From Adiantum capillus-veneris (Eukaryota > Streptophyta > Polypodiopsida > Polypodiales > Pteridaceae): a DNA stretch of 30,415 nucleotides. Position 1 is the stretch's first letter. Every line of letters begins with the position of its first letter. Positions 19,851-29,289 of the stretch are shown here, in pieces. Where the stretch lies: NCBI GenBank assembly GCA_014529385.2, contig JABFUD020000395.1, forward strand, positions 32,501 to 62,915, given 5' to 3'. The notes beneath the pieces were generated by a model, which saw only the letters and a list, made by a program, of their open reading frames with translations, did no database searches and was not told where the DNA came from. The translations under genes were made by a program, and so were the position numbers.

Positions 19851-21974
19851 CTATACTTGCCTCATAATCTCCTCTTGTTGAGCTTGTGAGACTCGATAAG
19901 GAGGTTTGTTAGGCGGTGAGCTTCCTGGAAGGAGCTCAATACGATGGTCATCATCCCCTCGTTTTGGAGGTAGGTCCATAGGGATATCATCGATGAACAC
20001 ATCTTGGAATCCTTTTAGAAAAGTAGACAAGTCTAACTCTTCTTGATTCCTATCATTTTCATTTGATGAAACATTATTAGCTTTTAGAGACTCTTTGACA
20101 TAAATCATGTATGCAGAAACTGAGCTCTTCATTGATTTATCAAAAGAAAGAGGATTTACAAGTGGAATAGTGCGACCACGCTCACTAGCATCTATATACA
20201 TGTTATTTCCCCTGTAGGTGAAGTAAATTCTCCTTTCAGGGAACTTCATGTTGGCATCCATGCGATCAAACCATGGTGCCCCTAGGATAACATCCTGATG
20301 TTGGAGAGGAGAGATGAAGAAGTCTTCTTTGTCGACATAGCTTTGGACATGAAGCCTCAACTTCCCAATCAAGGGAGTAACGGAGGCTTGTTGTCCCTTG
20401 AAATCTGCATCAGTTGTTACTATATCTCCCATCTCAAAAGCTTGAATGCCCAACTTGGTGGCCAACTCTATTGATATGAAGTTGAGAGTAGAGCCAGGGT
20501 CAAACAAGATGAAGGCATCATGCTCTCTTATCTTTCCCCAAGCATAGGAGAGTGATGATCCTTTGCAATGAGCATCCTCTTTCGGAGCTTCGATGGTGGA
20601 AGCCCTAGGAGTCTCATTGCGAGTATTCTTCTTGGGGCAAGAACGATAGCCATGTCCTTGCTCTCCACACTTGAAACACTTATGGTCCTTGCGAAAAGCT
20701 TCAAGCTCTTCAGGAGAGAGTTTGTTTTTACCTTTGTAAACTCCCTTCTCCTTGGACCGATTGTTGTTGTTGCTATTGTTGTTGTTGGAAGTGCCTTGGG
20801 AATTATTTTGAGCATTGGATTTCCCCTTTGCATCATTTTTATCTTTGTTTTCCATGGGCTTGAAATTACGTCTAGCCCCTTGATGGAAATTGATGCGTGA
20901 AGCAACCATGGTGTGATGGATTACTTCGGTAATAGTACCAGGCCATTGAGAGTTGATGTATTCGGCCATCTCTTCAAGTAATCTCGCACAAAATTGTTGT
21001 CTTTTCTCGGAAAAGTCTATCTTTTGAAAGACAGTAGCTTTGAGATGTAAATCCCAAAACTTGTCTACATACTTGTTGATAGACTGATGAGAGAGAAGCT
21101 TCAAGCCGCGCCATTCGGTAAGAACTTTATCTTTAGTATCGCTTGGAAGAAATTGCTTCATGATGGAAACTCGTAGAGTTTTCCATGTCTTTGGGGCTTC
21201 TCCATTGCCACGAAGGCTAGCCCACCATTGACGAGCTGATTTTTGGAAATGCATAGCTACATGGCGTAGCTTGGAGGACTCTGTGAAGCCCTCGTCCCCA
21301 AAGGCCGCATCAAATTGCTGGATGAAGGCCAACACTTTGTCGGTAGCACCAAAGGTGCCATCGTAGGTGAGAAAAGAGATACTCTTTCCTCCCTCCTTGA
21401 AATTCTTTAGCTTTTGTGACCTTCGCCATGCAGGAAATGATTTGCGATGTCCTCCCCTCTTGTATTCTCTAGGAGAATAGCCATAACTTTCATCGGAAGA
21501 GGAGGAAGGTGAAGAAGAAGGAGAAGAGGGTGACCTCTTCCTAGCCCTTTTCTTCCTTTGTTTCCTCTCTTGCCTTTCAGAGTGATGAGGAGAAGGACTA
21601 TAGGTTTCTCTTTTCCTCTTGGGAGGAGTAGGCGATCATCTAGACCGCCGTCTTCGTGGAGCCACATCTTCAGAAGAACTTAGACTTTCATTGCTTTCTT
21701 TCTCTTTGGATTACTCCTCTCGAATGGGAGAGAGTCTTCTTTTGGGGGTCTCTTCAAGAGGCCTCCTAAGCTCTCTCTCCTCTGGGAGAGGAAGGGAAAT
21801 TCCATAAGCACGAAGTTGTTGAGTAACTTCGGCTTGCAAAGCAGGGTTGCCCATAGCTTGCTGCAACCTAGTGACGAGATAATTCACAAACATGGGAGCA
21901 TCATCATTAGCACCTTCATGTGCAAAATCAAAGCTATCAATGTTCATTCTACTCTCTTGATTATTGTCAGCCAT
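19851..21974 (-). pseudogene. gag: Chromovirus Gag and protease, with in-frame stops
   Basis: ATG at 21974 (MADNNQESRMNIDSFDF) starts the Gag-Pol frame. The frame continues through stops at 21713-21711 (TAA) and about 21637 (TGA) into a 494-codon open part from 21335. Visible parts: an Arg/Ser-rich segment (RRRRS, SSPSSPSSSSDES); the capsid region with RQWWASLRG and WKTLRVSIMKQFLP; an Asn-rich linker; CFKCGEQGHGYRSC (20678-20637), a perfect CX2CX4HX4C knuckle that binds RNA; and FILFDPGSTLNFIS (about 20516-20475), the protease active-site region, with DPGS where DSG/DTG is more common. The frame then leads into the RT linker (PYRVSQAQQEEIMRQV) up to a TAG. The ORF is shared with pol, so no gag-pol frameshift is needed. 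Confidence 0.9.
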
Positions 21975-22376
21975 GTTAATAAAATTTATGTTTATACTTA
22001 GTGTATGCTTTGGCAATTCAAAACCTTAGTTGCCACTCCTCTTAGCCTTTGAAAATTGACTCTTAAGTATCTACACCCACGGCTCAAAGTGGTTAATTAT
22101 AGAGAGTAGAGGAGTAGGTCTAACATAGCAGAGTTGCCAAGGGCTAGCTCCTTTCGGACTTCTTATAGCTCAATAATGGTAAAGCCGTAGGCAAGTCTAA
22201 AAAGACTCCATTATTAAGTCCAAAGCTCCCGAGGTGTGCACCATCCCCCACATAGTGGGCTTAACAAAACCGATATTAGATCCCAGTTCCACTTACTCTA
22301 TTATAATTAACAACATCAACCATTTATAGGCTACTTAAAGACCTCTCTTCTTAAGCAAGAAAAGAGAAACCAAATG
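21975..22376 (-). other. Chromovirus leader between PBS and gag
   Basis: About 400 bp without coding potential, between the PBS and the gag ATG at 21974. Nothing else recognised. Confidence 0.6.
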
Positions 22377-22387
22377 CTCTGATACCA
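22377..22387 (-). promoter_or_regulatory. Primer binding site of the chromovirus (tRNA-iMet type)
   Basis: The minus strand reads TGGTATCAGAG, one base inside the 5' LTR edge at 22389. Confidence 0.9.
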
Positions 22388-23411
22388 ATGTAATGGAATT
22401 TGCCTATTCAATTTGAGAGTAGCGGAATTTAATGAGAGTACTTTCAAGAAATGATTTTGTGAGCATAGCGGGTAGACATAATTGAAGATAGCAACATAAT
22501 CATAGCAATTAGTTAACTTGGCATAGATAATACTTTTGCAAGAGAGAGAATTTAGAGAACATGACAACAGTTGAGGACCGGATTTATGTGGAGCCGGTCC
22601 CCCCTCCAATAGGCATTTGTATTATGATTTCTCCCATAAAGAGAGACTTGTTACAATACATTCTTTGTGTTCCTTGTAACCTAGGTGAAGCAATGAAGAT
22701 GGAAAGCTTCATGCATCACTATCATAGCATAACCTAAACTTGAAGAAAGCTTTAACTATACCAAGCCTCAGTCCCAAGACCTCAAACACCTTCGAAGGTG
22801 GAGAGAGCTAGCAGGGAATGAGGGTAGGGAAGAGGAAGAAGAAACATTTCATATGAGAAAGAGCTAGTTCCTCACTTATCATAACTCTTGTGCTAGCATA
22901 CATAATAGCATATTAATGAGGGAGAAATAGATGGCAAGCTCAAGCATTGAAGCATGGATCTTGGATGGATTTGCACTCCATAGCCAAGAGTGTTGGTGTA
23001 GGCTCTCAACCTCTACTTTCTTGGAGAAGGAGAGGGAGCTCTTGCACTTTGCATAGTACACAATGAGAGTGTTTGTGAGTGTGTGTGGGTGAGTATACCC
23101 CCTAAGAACCCCCCTAGCTTGCTTGGGTTGACCCCCCCTTGTAGCTCATGCTTGAAGCTCATTGGACCCTTCCAGGCCTAGCCAATCACAAGCAAGAGCC
23201 ATTACAAGCAACAGGGGTAGCCTTGGGACAAGTGTCCCCCTTTCCCCTTTGAGAGAGAGGACTTGAAAAATGAAAAATCAATTAATTAAATATCCTAAAT
23301 TATCATTGGACCCCTTGGGTGGCCAACCAATAGGCTTCAGGCACACCATGAGGGCAACATGAGGAGGAACTTGACAAGTGTCCTTGCTACCTTTTCAAGC
23401 TGGGGCTTCCC

Positions 23412-23412
<1 letters not shown>

Positions 23413-23442
<30 letters not shown>
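23413..23442 (+). repeat. (GT)n microsatellite in the chromovirus 5' LTR
   Basis: About 30 bp of GT repeats; the equivalent tract in the 3' LTR is at 16209-16235. One breakpoint of the 431-bp duplication falls in or next to this tract. Confidence 0.9.
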
Positions 23443-23448
<6 letters not shown>

Positions 23449-24043
23449 CTCTCTCATCCCCCCCCCTTGTAGGCTCGCCCCCCTCCTTGTAGGGATCTTT
23501 TTGACTTTGGATGAGCAAGCCCCTTAGTCATCAAGCATGACTAAGCACTTGAAGTAGGGGGTGTTCCCACAAGCATCTCAGGCAAGCTTCTCAAGGCACC
23601 TCAAGCACCTTAATCATGCACCAAGTCAAGCACCTCAAGCATGGAGCCAGTGAAGCACCTCAAGCATCTTAATCAAGCACCTCAAGCATGACAAGCACCT
23701 CTAGCTTGGGCCGGGTTCCCACCTCAAGCTTAGCCCTAGCTTACCTAAGGTCAAAGGACTTTTACACACATTATTGGAGGTCTTCAATGAAGCTACACAC
23801 ATTATTGGAGGTGTTCAATGAAGCTACACACATTATTGGAGGTGTTCAATGAAGTTACACACATTATTGTGTGTGTGTTCTCTCTCATCCCCCCCCCTTG
23901 TAGGCTTGGCCCCCTCCTTGTAGGGATCCTTTTGACTTTGGATGAGCAAGCCCCTTAGTCATCAAGCATTACTAAGCACTTGAAGTAGGGGGTGTTCCAC
24001 AAGCATCTCAGGCAAGCTTCTCAAGGCACCTCAAGCACCTTAA

Positions 24044-25363
24044 CACTAGGTTGGTACCCTAACAGGACATAAAAGTGTCCTTTCAGGGTTTTAAAAAAAC
24101 CTCCAAAACCATAGTAGGTCCACTCATTTTGTAAATTCCTTTCATGAGATTATAGTTCAAGGCCTACTACACATGAAAAAATAAGAAACTTGTAAAAAAA
24201 TTTCTCATCTTTTGGTCACACCAAGCCTCCAAAGTTGATGGACTAGTACATTTCATCAAAACAGTCATTTCTTATGTTTTGTTGCATAAAAATAAGATTA
24301 GGGATTTTTGTAGGAGTTGAGATAAATTCCCTAGTTAACTTCAATGGGTTGGTGATCAAAACATATGATTGCTTCTCACTCACTATTTTTTCTTTTGCCA
24401 AAAGAAATAGGTACAAAAAAGTTGAATTTTTACCATTCTGCAAACCTATTATCAAAGTTTCTATAGCCACGCTCAATACAAATAATATATGCATGTTTTC
24501 TTAGTTCCTTATTGTCCTTTAGGTTCATAAGGATCCATGGAGCATGTCAAAAGAATAATACATCTCTTACCAAGGGGAATCTTGGGGACAAAGATGAAGT
24601 GCTAAATACAGCAAACATGAAAAAACTGGGTTCAACATTATGAGTTGTAGAATCCCATAGAAACTATTCAATATCTAGCCAAATTTGATCCTTATGACTA
24701 GATATGGTTACTACCTACAAAATGCGTGTAGTTGTCACAAGAAACTAACAATATTGAAAAAGCTATACTTGATATAGTAGAATGTTTCGTTTTCTTCTAT
24801 AATCAAAAAAATCAACCATCGTTGTCTACTATGCAAAATAGGGTGTTAGGTGCCCCAAAACTCAACAAATATTAGCTTTATGTTACAATATGCGACATAG
24901 AAAATCAAAACTCAATATGGATATCATGAAAGCCACCAAAAAAATCATAGAAGAGCTAAAATTGACTAAAAAACAGGATTTGATAATTTTTGTAATTTGG
25001 TCATAACTTACAACTTTAACATTTGTTTCTCCCTAGAAGCATCAGGACATGTTGAGGACTACTAAAGATAGTTCTCTAGCAATATAGACGTCACAAACAT
25101 GAATTATAGAGTGGTATAGTTGCAAAAACTTGAAAAAGCCAAAAACAGGACCCGTTTTTTCACACAGTTTAGGTTGTGAAATGTTGTGCAAGGACAAGGT
25201 TAAAGATGGAATTGATATTCCAAAAAAATGTCAAGTTTTTTTCAGCTCATGAGACAACTTTCTAGACAGATAGCACCTCAAAATCCATTTTGAAACTCTT
25301 GACATAATTGAAGGAAAATGGTCACTTAACAGGACATAAAAGTGTCCCATTACCAACCTAGTG
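24044..25363. mobile_element. TTAA-flanked inverted-repeat element (1320 bp), non-autonomous DNA transposon
   Basis: Termini are CACTAGGTTGGTA (24044-24056) and its exact inverse TACCAACCTAGTG (25351-25363), flanked by TTAA on both sides (24040-24043, 25364-25367). The uninterrupted LTR copy has a single TTAA at the matching place (CACCTTAATCATGC), which confirms the insertion. Each end also carries AACAGGACATAAAAGTGTCC in the same direct orientation; its GGACA...TGTCC arms form a small hairpin. The interior is AT-rich with only short frames and no recognisable transposase. A TTAA target is typical of piggyBac and Kolobok. The terminus starting CACTA is not typical of those, and true CACTA elements make 3-bp duplications. 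Superfamily left open. Confidence 0.85.
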
Positions 25364-25775
25364 TTAATCATGCACCAAGTCAAGCACCTCAAGCATGGAG
25401 CCAGTCAAGCACCTCAAGCATCTTAATCAAGAACCTCAAGCATGACAAGCACCTCAAGCACGACAAGCACCTCTAGCTTGGGCCGGGTTCCCACCTCAAT
25501 CTCAGCCCTAGCTTACCTAAGGTCAAAGGACTTTTACACACATTATTGGAGGTCTTCAACGAAGCTAACCCTAAGATCTTATTCTCCATTGGTTAGCCTT
25601 GCTCTTGATAGACCATCTCCCATTTGGGCCCCTTTACTATTGGCCCCAAGTTGAGATAGATCTATAAGCACATATCTATATCTTAACACTTGTTCCCGTT
25701 TATTCTCCCCATTAAGTGATCAATTTAATATGAGAAAATCATTTGGGTTGGTTAGATTAGTTTTATGACATAGCA

Positions 25776-28017
25776 CGACCAAAGTGAGATTTCTCCCAGA
25801 CTATCTTCACCTGCTACTATAGAACAACACGACCAACTCATAGGAAGCCCACCACCGTCACCAATAGATAGACCCACAGAGGGCGATCCAACCAAAGAAA
25901 AGGATCCTAAACCACAAGAGACATTAGATTTTATACAACAGGCAGCAACTACTTCTGACCAAGCTAAGGAAAAAGAACTAGAGCCGGAAAGGGCAGGAAG
26001 TCCTGCACTAGAAGTCCACAAGGTCTGAGCAAACAAAGGAACAGGAAACAAAGGAAACCCCATCTACCACCACTCAGCAAGAAAACAGCCGAGGCATCCA
26101 CGAAGCCTCGACAAAGCAGAAGAGGCCCAAGCACAACCTTGAGGGAGGAACAAATAGCACCCACAACCCCACCAAAGGAATCACAAGAGACTGCTGAAAC
26201 ATCAAGGCAGCTCATAGACCCTAAAGATTGGCAGACCAATGATGAGGTGATTCTCCACGCGAATGAATATGCAAAGCAGATGCAGGAGATGACAGAAAAA
26301 ATGAGAGTAGCAGCACTTAGCCGCATCACCATGGCTAAAGAATTGGAGATGGTGATCGACGCTCTTCAAGGAGAGCTAGACGATAGATTAAATGTCATCA
26401 CCAATCTGCAAAAAAAAAAGTCCAAGAGTTAAAAGCAGAAGCTAAACAGCACCAACTAGCCCGAGAAAAATAGCAAAAGAAAATGGAAGAGTTAGACAAA
26501 CTTCTTATGAAGTTAACAGATGCCTGCAAAACCAAAGACGAACAACTGACAAAGGTTACTAACGAACTCTTAAGTACAACTCTGTCAGTTCAGAAGATCC
26601 AAGTACAACTAGACGTAGCAAACGCCTCATTGCAATATTCAGAGTAGAGGATCAACGATCATGTAACCTTTTTGCGACAGATAAAAGATAATCCCACAGT
26701 TGCCTCAGTCAAAGGTATAGACTAATTAGTGTACAAAGCACTAGAGAAAAAGAATAAATATCTCGAGCTAGAGCTAAATCTAGAGCAGTCACAACGCAAA
26801 GACCTTGCATTAATGCGGGTTACAAAGAGAGGAAGAATTGCTCAAGGAAATAGCTGAGCTGAAGAGAGTCAAACAGCTACTGCGAGATGGACATCAAGAT
26901 ACGTAGGAAGAAGCAGGTACATCAGAGCAGCCACATATTGATATTCCCTCAGTCTCTTTCATTGAGATGGAAACACAGCCAGCAGAAGGGCTCAGGGAGA
27001 AGAAGAATTTCAAGTACCATTACAGATGCCAATCGAGAGCCGATGGTCCAACTGTCAAAAGATGAAGAAGATGCGCTTAAGAAAAAGGTTACCCAGGAGA
27101 CGGATGAGCAGTGGAAAGCAGCGATGGATTGGGAGTTGAGAGTTCTTTACTCTATCAATGTTACTCAACTCACTCCCAACCAAATCAATGCACAATGGCA
27201 TCAGCAATCACTGCCATATCCCTTGATCAAGGTAGAGCTGCTACTACAGGTCAAGGAGAGACTTTATAAAGACATGCAAGTAGAAGGCACAAATGAAGTC
27301 CACCCAAAGTGGAGAAAGAGCTGGCTGATAAAAGTCTTAGATATCTGATTCTACTCACAAGAGCACCCGTGGCACTGCAAAGAGACCCAACCTTTTGTCA
27401 TGTGCCAAGAGTAAGGACGTGGAAAGCACATGAGGCAATGACAAAGAAGCAGCCTACATGGCTGAATTATCCAAGATTGCCATCTCCAGAGAAGGGAACG
27501 CCGACAAAAAAACACTCGGTGAAAACCCTAACGGTCGCCATGTCATATATTCTTCAACAGTCTACGTGATCCCTCATGTGCTATGCTTTACAAAATTTGT
27601 TGAATGATGCTCACATGCATTGAAGTTTTTCATGAGCCAGAGCAAGCAAGAGCACCGTGGATGTCCTTCCTTGAGGTCAATAAGGGTTTATGCTACAACC
27701 TCAATGGCCAACCTTTCAAAGAAGTCCTCTATGGCTTCTACGCCCACTGCATGTTCTTGCCATCTCATAATATGTTGGCGTTTGAGGAAGCGTTCTACAC
27801 AGGGTCCTTCACTTGGAAAATGAAGGTTTTTGGGCCAATGATCAGCAATCTGACTTCCAGATTCATAGGCTACTCCGCATTCAAGCTAAAAAACAAATTC
27901 ACTATGCAATTTTTGCAGGTGCCAGACAAAGAGAGAAAGATCATATATGAAAAGGCTCTACATGCACTTAAAGACCGCCTCGCCAGCCATCAACCCAAAG
28001 ATGATTTCAGTCCATAA
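25776..28017 (+). pseudogene. 3' ORF of element X, second part, broken into several frames
   Basis: This is a coding-like stretch that changes frame several times and contains stops. 25777-26028 is Pro/Glu/Lys-rich (SPPPSPIDRPTEGDPTKEKD). 26139-26430 and onward is helical, with NEYAKQMQEMTEKMRVAALS and then KKMEELDKLLMKLTDACKTK, strongly coiled-coil in composition. 26887-27348 has LSKDEEDALKKKVTQETDEQ. 27604-28017 ends in a compact, less charged domain (LCYNLNGQPFKEVLYGFYA, SRFIGYSAFKLKNKF) and stops at a TAA 25 bp before the polypurine tract. Together with 14607-15186 it would be roughly 900 codons. It lies where some plant Ty3/gypsy lineages carry an extra or env-like ORF, but no signal peptide or transmembrane segment is seen. 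I recognise no family. Confidence 0.5.
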
Positions 28018-28042
28018 CACTGTGTCAAGGGACGACACAGGC

Positions 28043-28054
28043 GAGGAGGGGGAA
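28043..28054 (+). promoter_or_regulatory. Polypurine tract of the plus-strand X copy
   Basis: GAGGAGGGGGAA directly precedes the LTR start TGTTAGCAATAAGC. Confidence 0.85.
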
Positions 28055-28982
28055 TGTTAGCAATAAGCTAACTCGAATACCATTTTTGGAGCTCTCATTG
28101 TAAAAATATTTAATATTTTGATGAATCGGAAATATTATAACTCCTATTTTTTGCATAAACCTTGTAATTGATAAGCCGACGCTACAAGCTTCGAGATTCT
28201 ATCAACTTGTCTTTACCTATCTTTGGTTAGAGTTCCCAGCTTATTAGTTTTGACCACCAAAAACCTTGGCTACGGTATAAAAGCCAATTTTTGTAAGTTA
28301 TTTTTAAGTTTTTGGATAATGAAATACACAGCGCGAGCTAGCGGCGCTCACTTCTCTCCTTCTCGCGCGCACTTCCTATTCCCTCCCCGGTTATCACATT
28401 GCAATCATGTCTGCTGTGTTGCAATCGCAGGTAAGAGCTCTAGGCATTGACATAAGAATTTCATAGTATTTCTTAGTTGTTGGCGTCACCAACAACCCAC
28501 GGCCTAATTTCATCATAAGTATGAATTTACACTTAAAAATAAAAAACTAAGCATTGGCGGGGTATTGGGACATCATTGCTAAGCATTTAGATGCATTCTG
28601 GGTCGAAAACAACTAGGTCAAAAATCCACTGCTGTTGATAATTGCGATTTTTTCACTTGAACTAAAGTGGGATTTGAGACCATAAGTATGTGTGCTTAGG
28701 TCTTATAAACATGTCCTAGAAGTTTTGTTACGTTTGGATGTCATTTGATGCTGTAACGGGATGTGATTTGCTTGCCAATGAGCGATTGGCTTTTGGTGAT
28801 TTTAGTCACTTGAGTGTAGCTTGAGTTAGATGCGAGTTCTTTGTTGTCTTCCAAGAGATTGACAACCTCTTGTAGCCTCTATGCACTAGTAGAGTCAGCT
28901 TCGTCCCATGGATTGACAATTTAATCATGGTTCTTGATATGTCTGCAATAAGATAGGAGTGAGGTTAGACACCTGTCCCACA
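28055..28982 (+). repeat. 3' LTR of element X, plus-strand copy, full length (928 bp)
   Basis: Begins TGTTAGCAATAAGC after the polypurine tract and ends CCTGTCCCACA. The right edge corresponds to the LTR/PBS junction of the minus-strand copy at 11794, and positions 28325-28982 are its inverted relative. Confidence 0.85.
28276..28283 (+). promoter_or_regulatory. TATA box in the X LTR
   Basis: TATAAAAG in the context TACGGTATAAAAGCC, a strong plant TATA match. It would mark the U3/R border about 30 bases downstream. Confidence 0.55.
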
Positions 28983-29275
28983 AAACCCATGGGAGCATAT
29001 TTCTGAATTTAAAAAGTGTTACAAGAATGGAGCGATATCATTATTGATGGAGGTTTCTTATATGTGAGCACTGACATCCACTTTGGTAGTTGGGTAGGCG
29101 TCTGTGCTTAGCCGGCCGGCCGCCCAAGTCTGGGCGCCCACTGACTTGTATACCTTATACATAGCATAAGTGTATGGGGTTGCTCACTCTTTGGATTCTC
29201 CCCACCCATATCTGTGTTGTGTGTATCCTTCTCTCTCTCTCACTCTCCGTCTCTGGTGCTCCCCAGTCCCCTTCA
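28983..29275 (+). repeat. Right end of another LTR (remnant), interrupted on its left by element X
   Basis: About 290 bp ending in CTTCA, followed after two bases by a tRNA-iMet PBS. It includes a CT-rich tract (TTCTCTCTCTCTCACTCTCC) typical of U5 or leader regions. The rest of this LTR would lie left of the X insertion and was not found in the window. Confidence 0.6.
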
Positions 29276-29277
29276 AT

Positions 29278-29289
29278 TGGTATCAGAGC
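29278..29289 (+). promoter_or_regulatory. Primer binding site (tRNA-iMet type) of the rightmost element
   Basis: TGGTATCAGAGC, a perfect match to the usual plant PBS, two bases after an LTR end (CA at 29274-29275). The element therefore runs rightwards out of the window. Confidence 0.85.

Larger units (their letters stand above)
15187..25770 (-). mobile_element. Ty3/gypsy chromovirus, near-complete, 10.6 kb
   Basis: Target duplications TAGCA at 15182-15186 and 25771-25775 bound the element exactly. LTRs occupy 15187-16857 and 22389-25770, with TG...CA ends (TGTAAAG/TGTAATG ... TTTATGACA). A tRNA-iMet PBS (22387-22377) and a polypurine tract (16858-16878) fix the minus orientation. One Gag-Pol frame holds gag with a CCHC knuckle, protease, RT, RNase H, integrase, a GPY/F module and a chromodomain-like C-terminus, the order of Ty3/gypsy chromoviruses. 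Five nonsense codons and one deletion inactivate it. Sampled parts of the LTRs are very similar, so insertion is fairly recent; the 5' LTR was later enlarged to 3.4 kb. Confidence 0.95.
22389..25770 (-). repeat. Enlarged 5' LTR of the chromovirus (3382 bp)
   Basis: Its outer parts align closely with the 1671-bp 3' LTR, with scattered substitutions. The extra length comes from an internal tandem duplication of about 430 bp (copies starting near 23438 and 23869, both with GTTCTCTCTCATCC) and a 1.3-kb TTAA-flanked insertion in the second copy. The duplication joins the end of the 31-bp array (CACACATTATTG) directly to a GTGTGTG tract. Confidence 0.9.

Noticed and set aside
24044-25363. CACTA (En/Spm) assignment from the tip sequence CACTA
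   Set aside because: The flanking bases TAA (left) and TTA (right) do not form an identical 3-bp duplication, whereas TTAA on both sides matches the empty site.
28425-28440. Splice donor-like CGCAGGTAAGAG in the X LTR
   Set aside because: A good donor match, but no partner acceptor or open frame ties to it; recorded only as a possibility.
11794-28982. A giant 16-kb transposon with about 650-bp terminal inverted repeats
   Set aside because: One repeat is bordered by a tRNA-Asp PBS and the other by a polypurine tract, so both are LTRs of the same retrotransposon family in opposite orientations.
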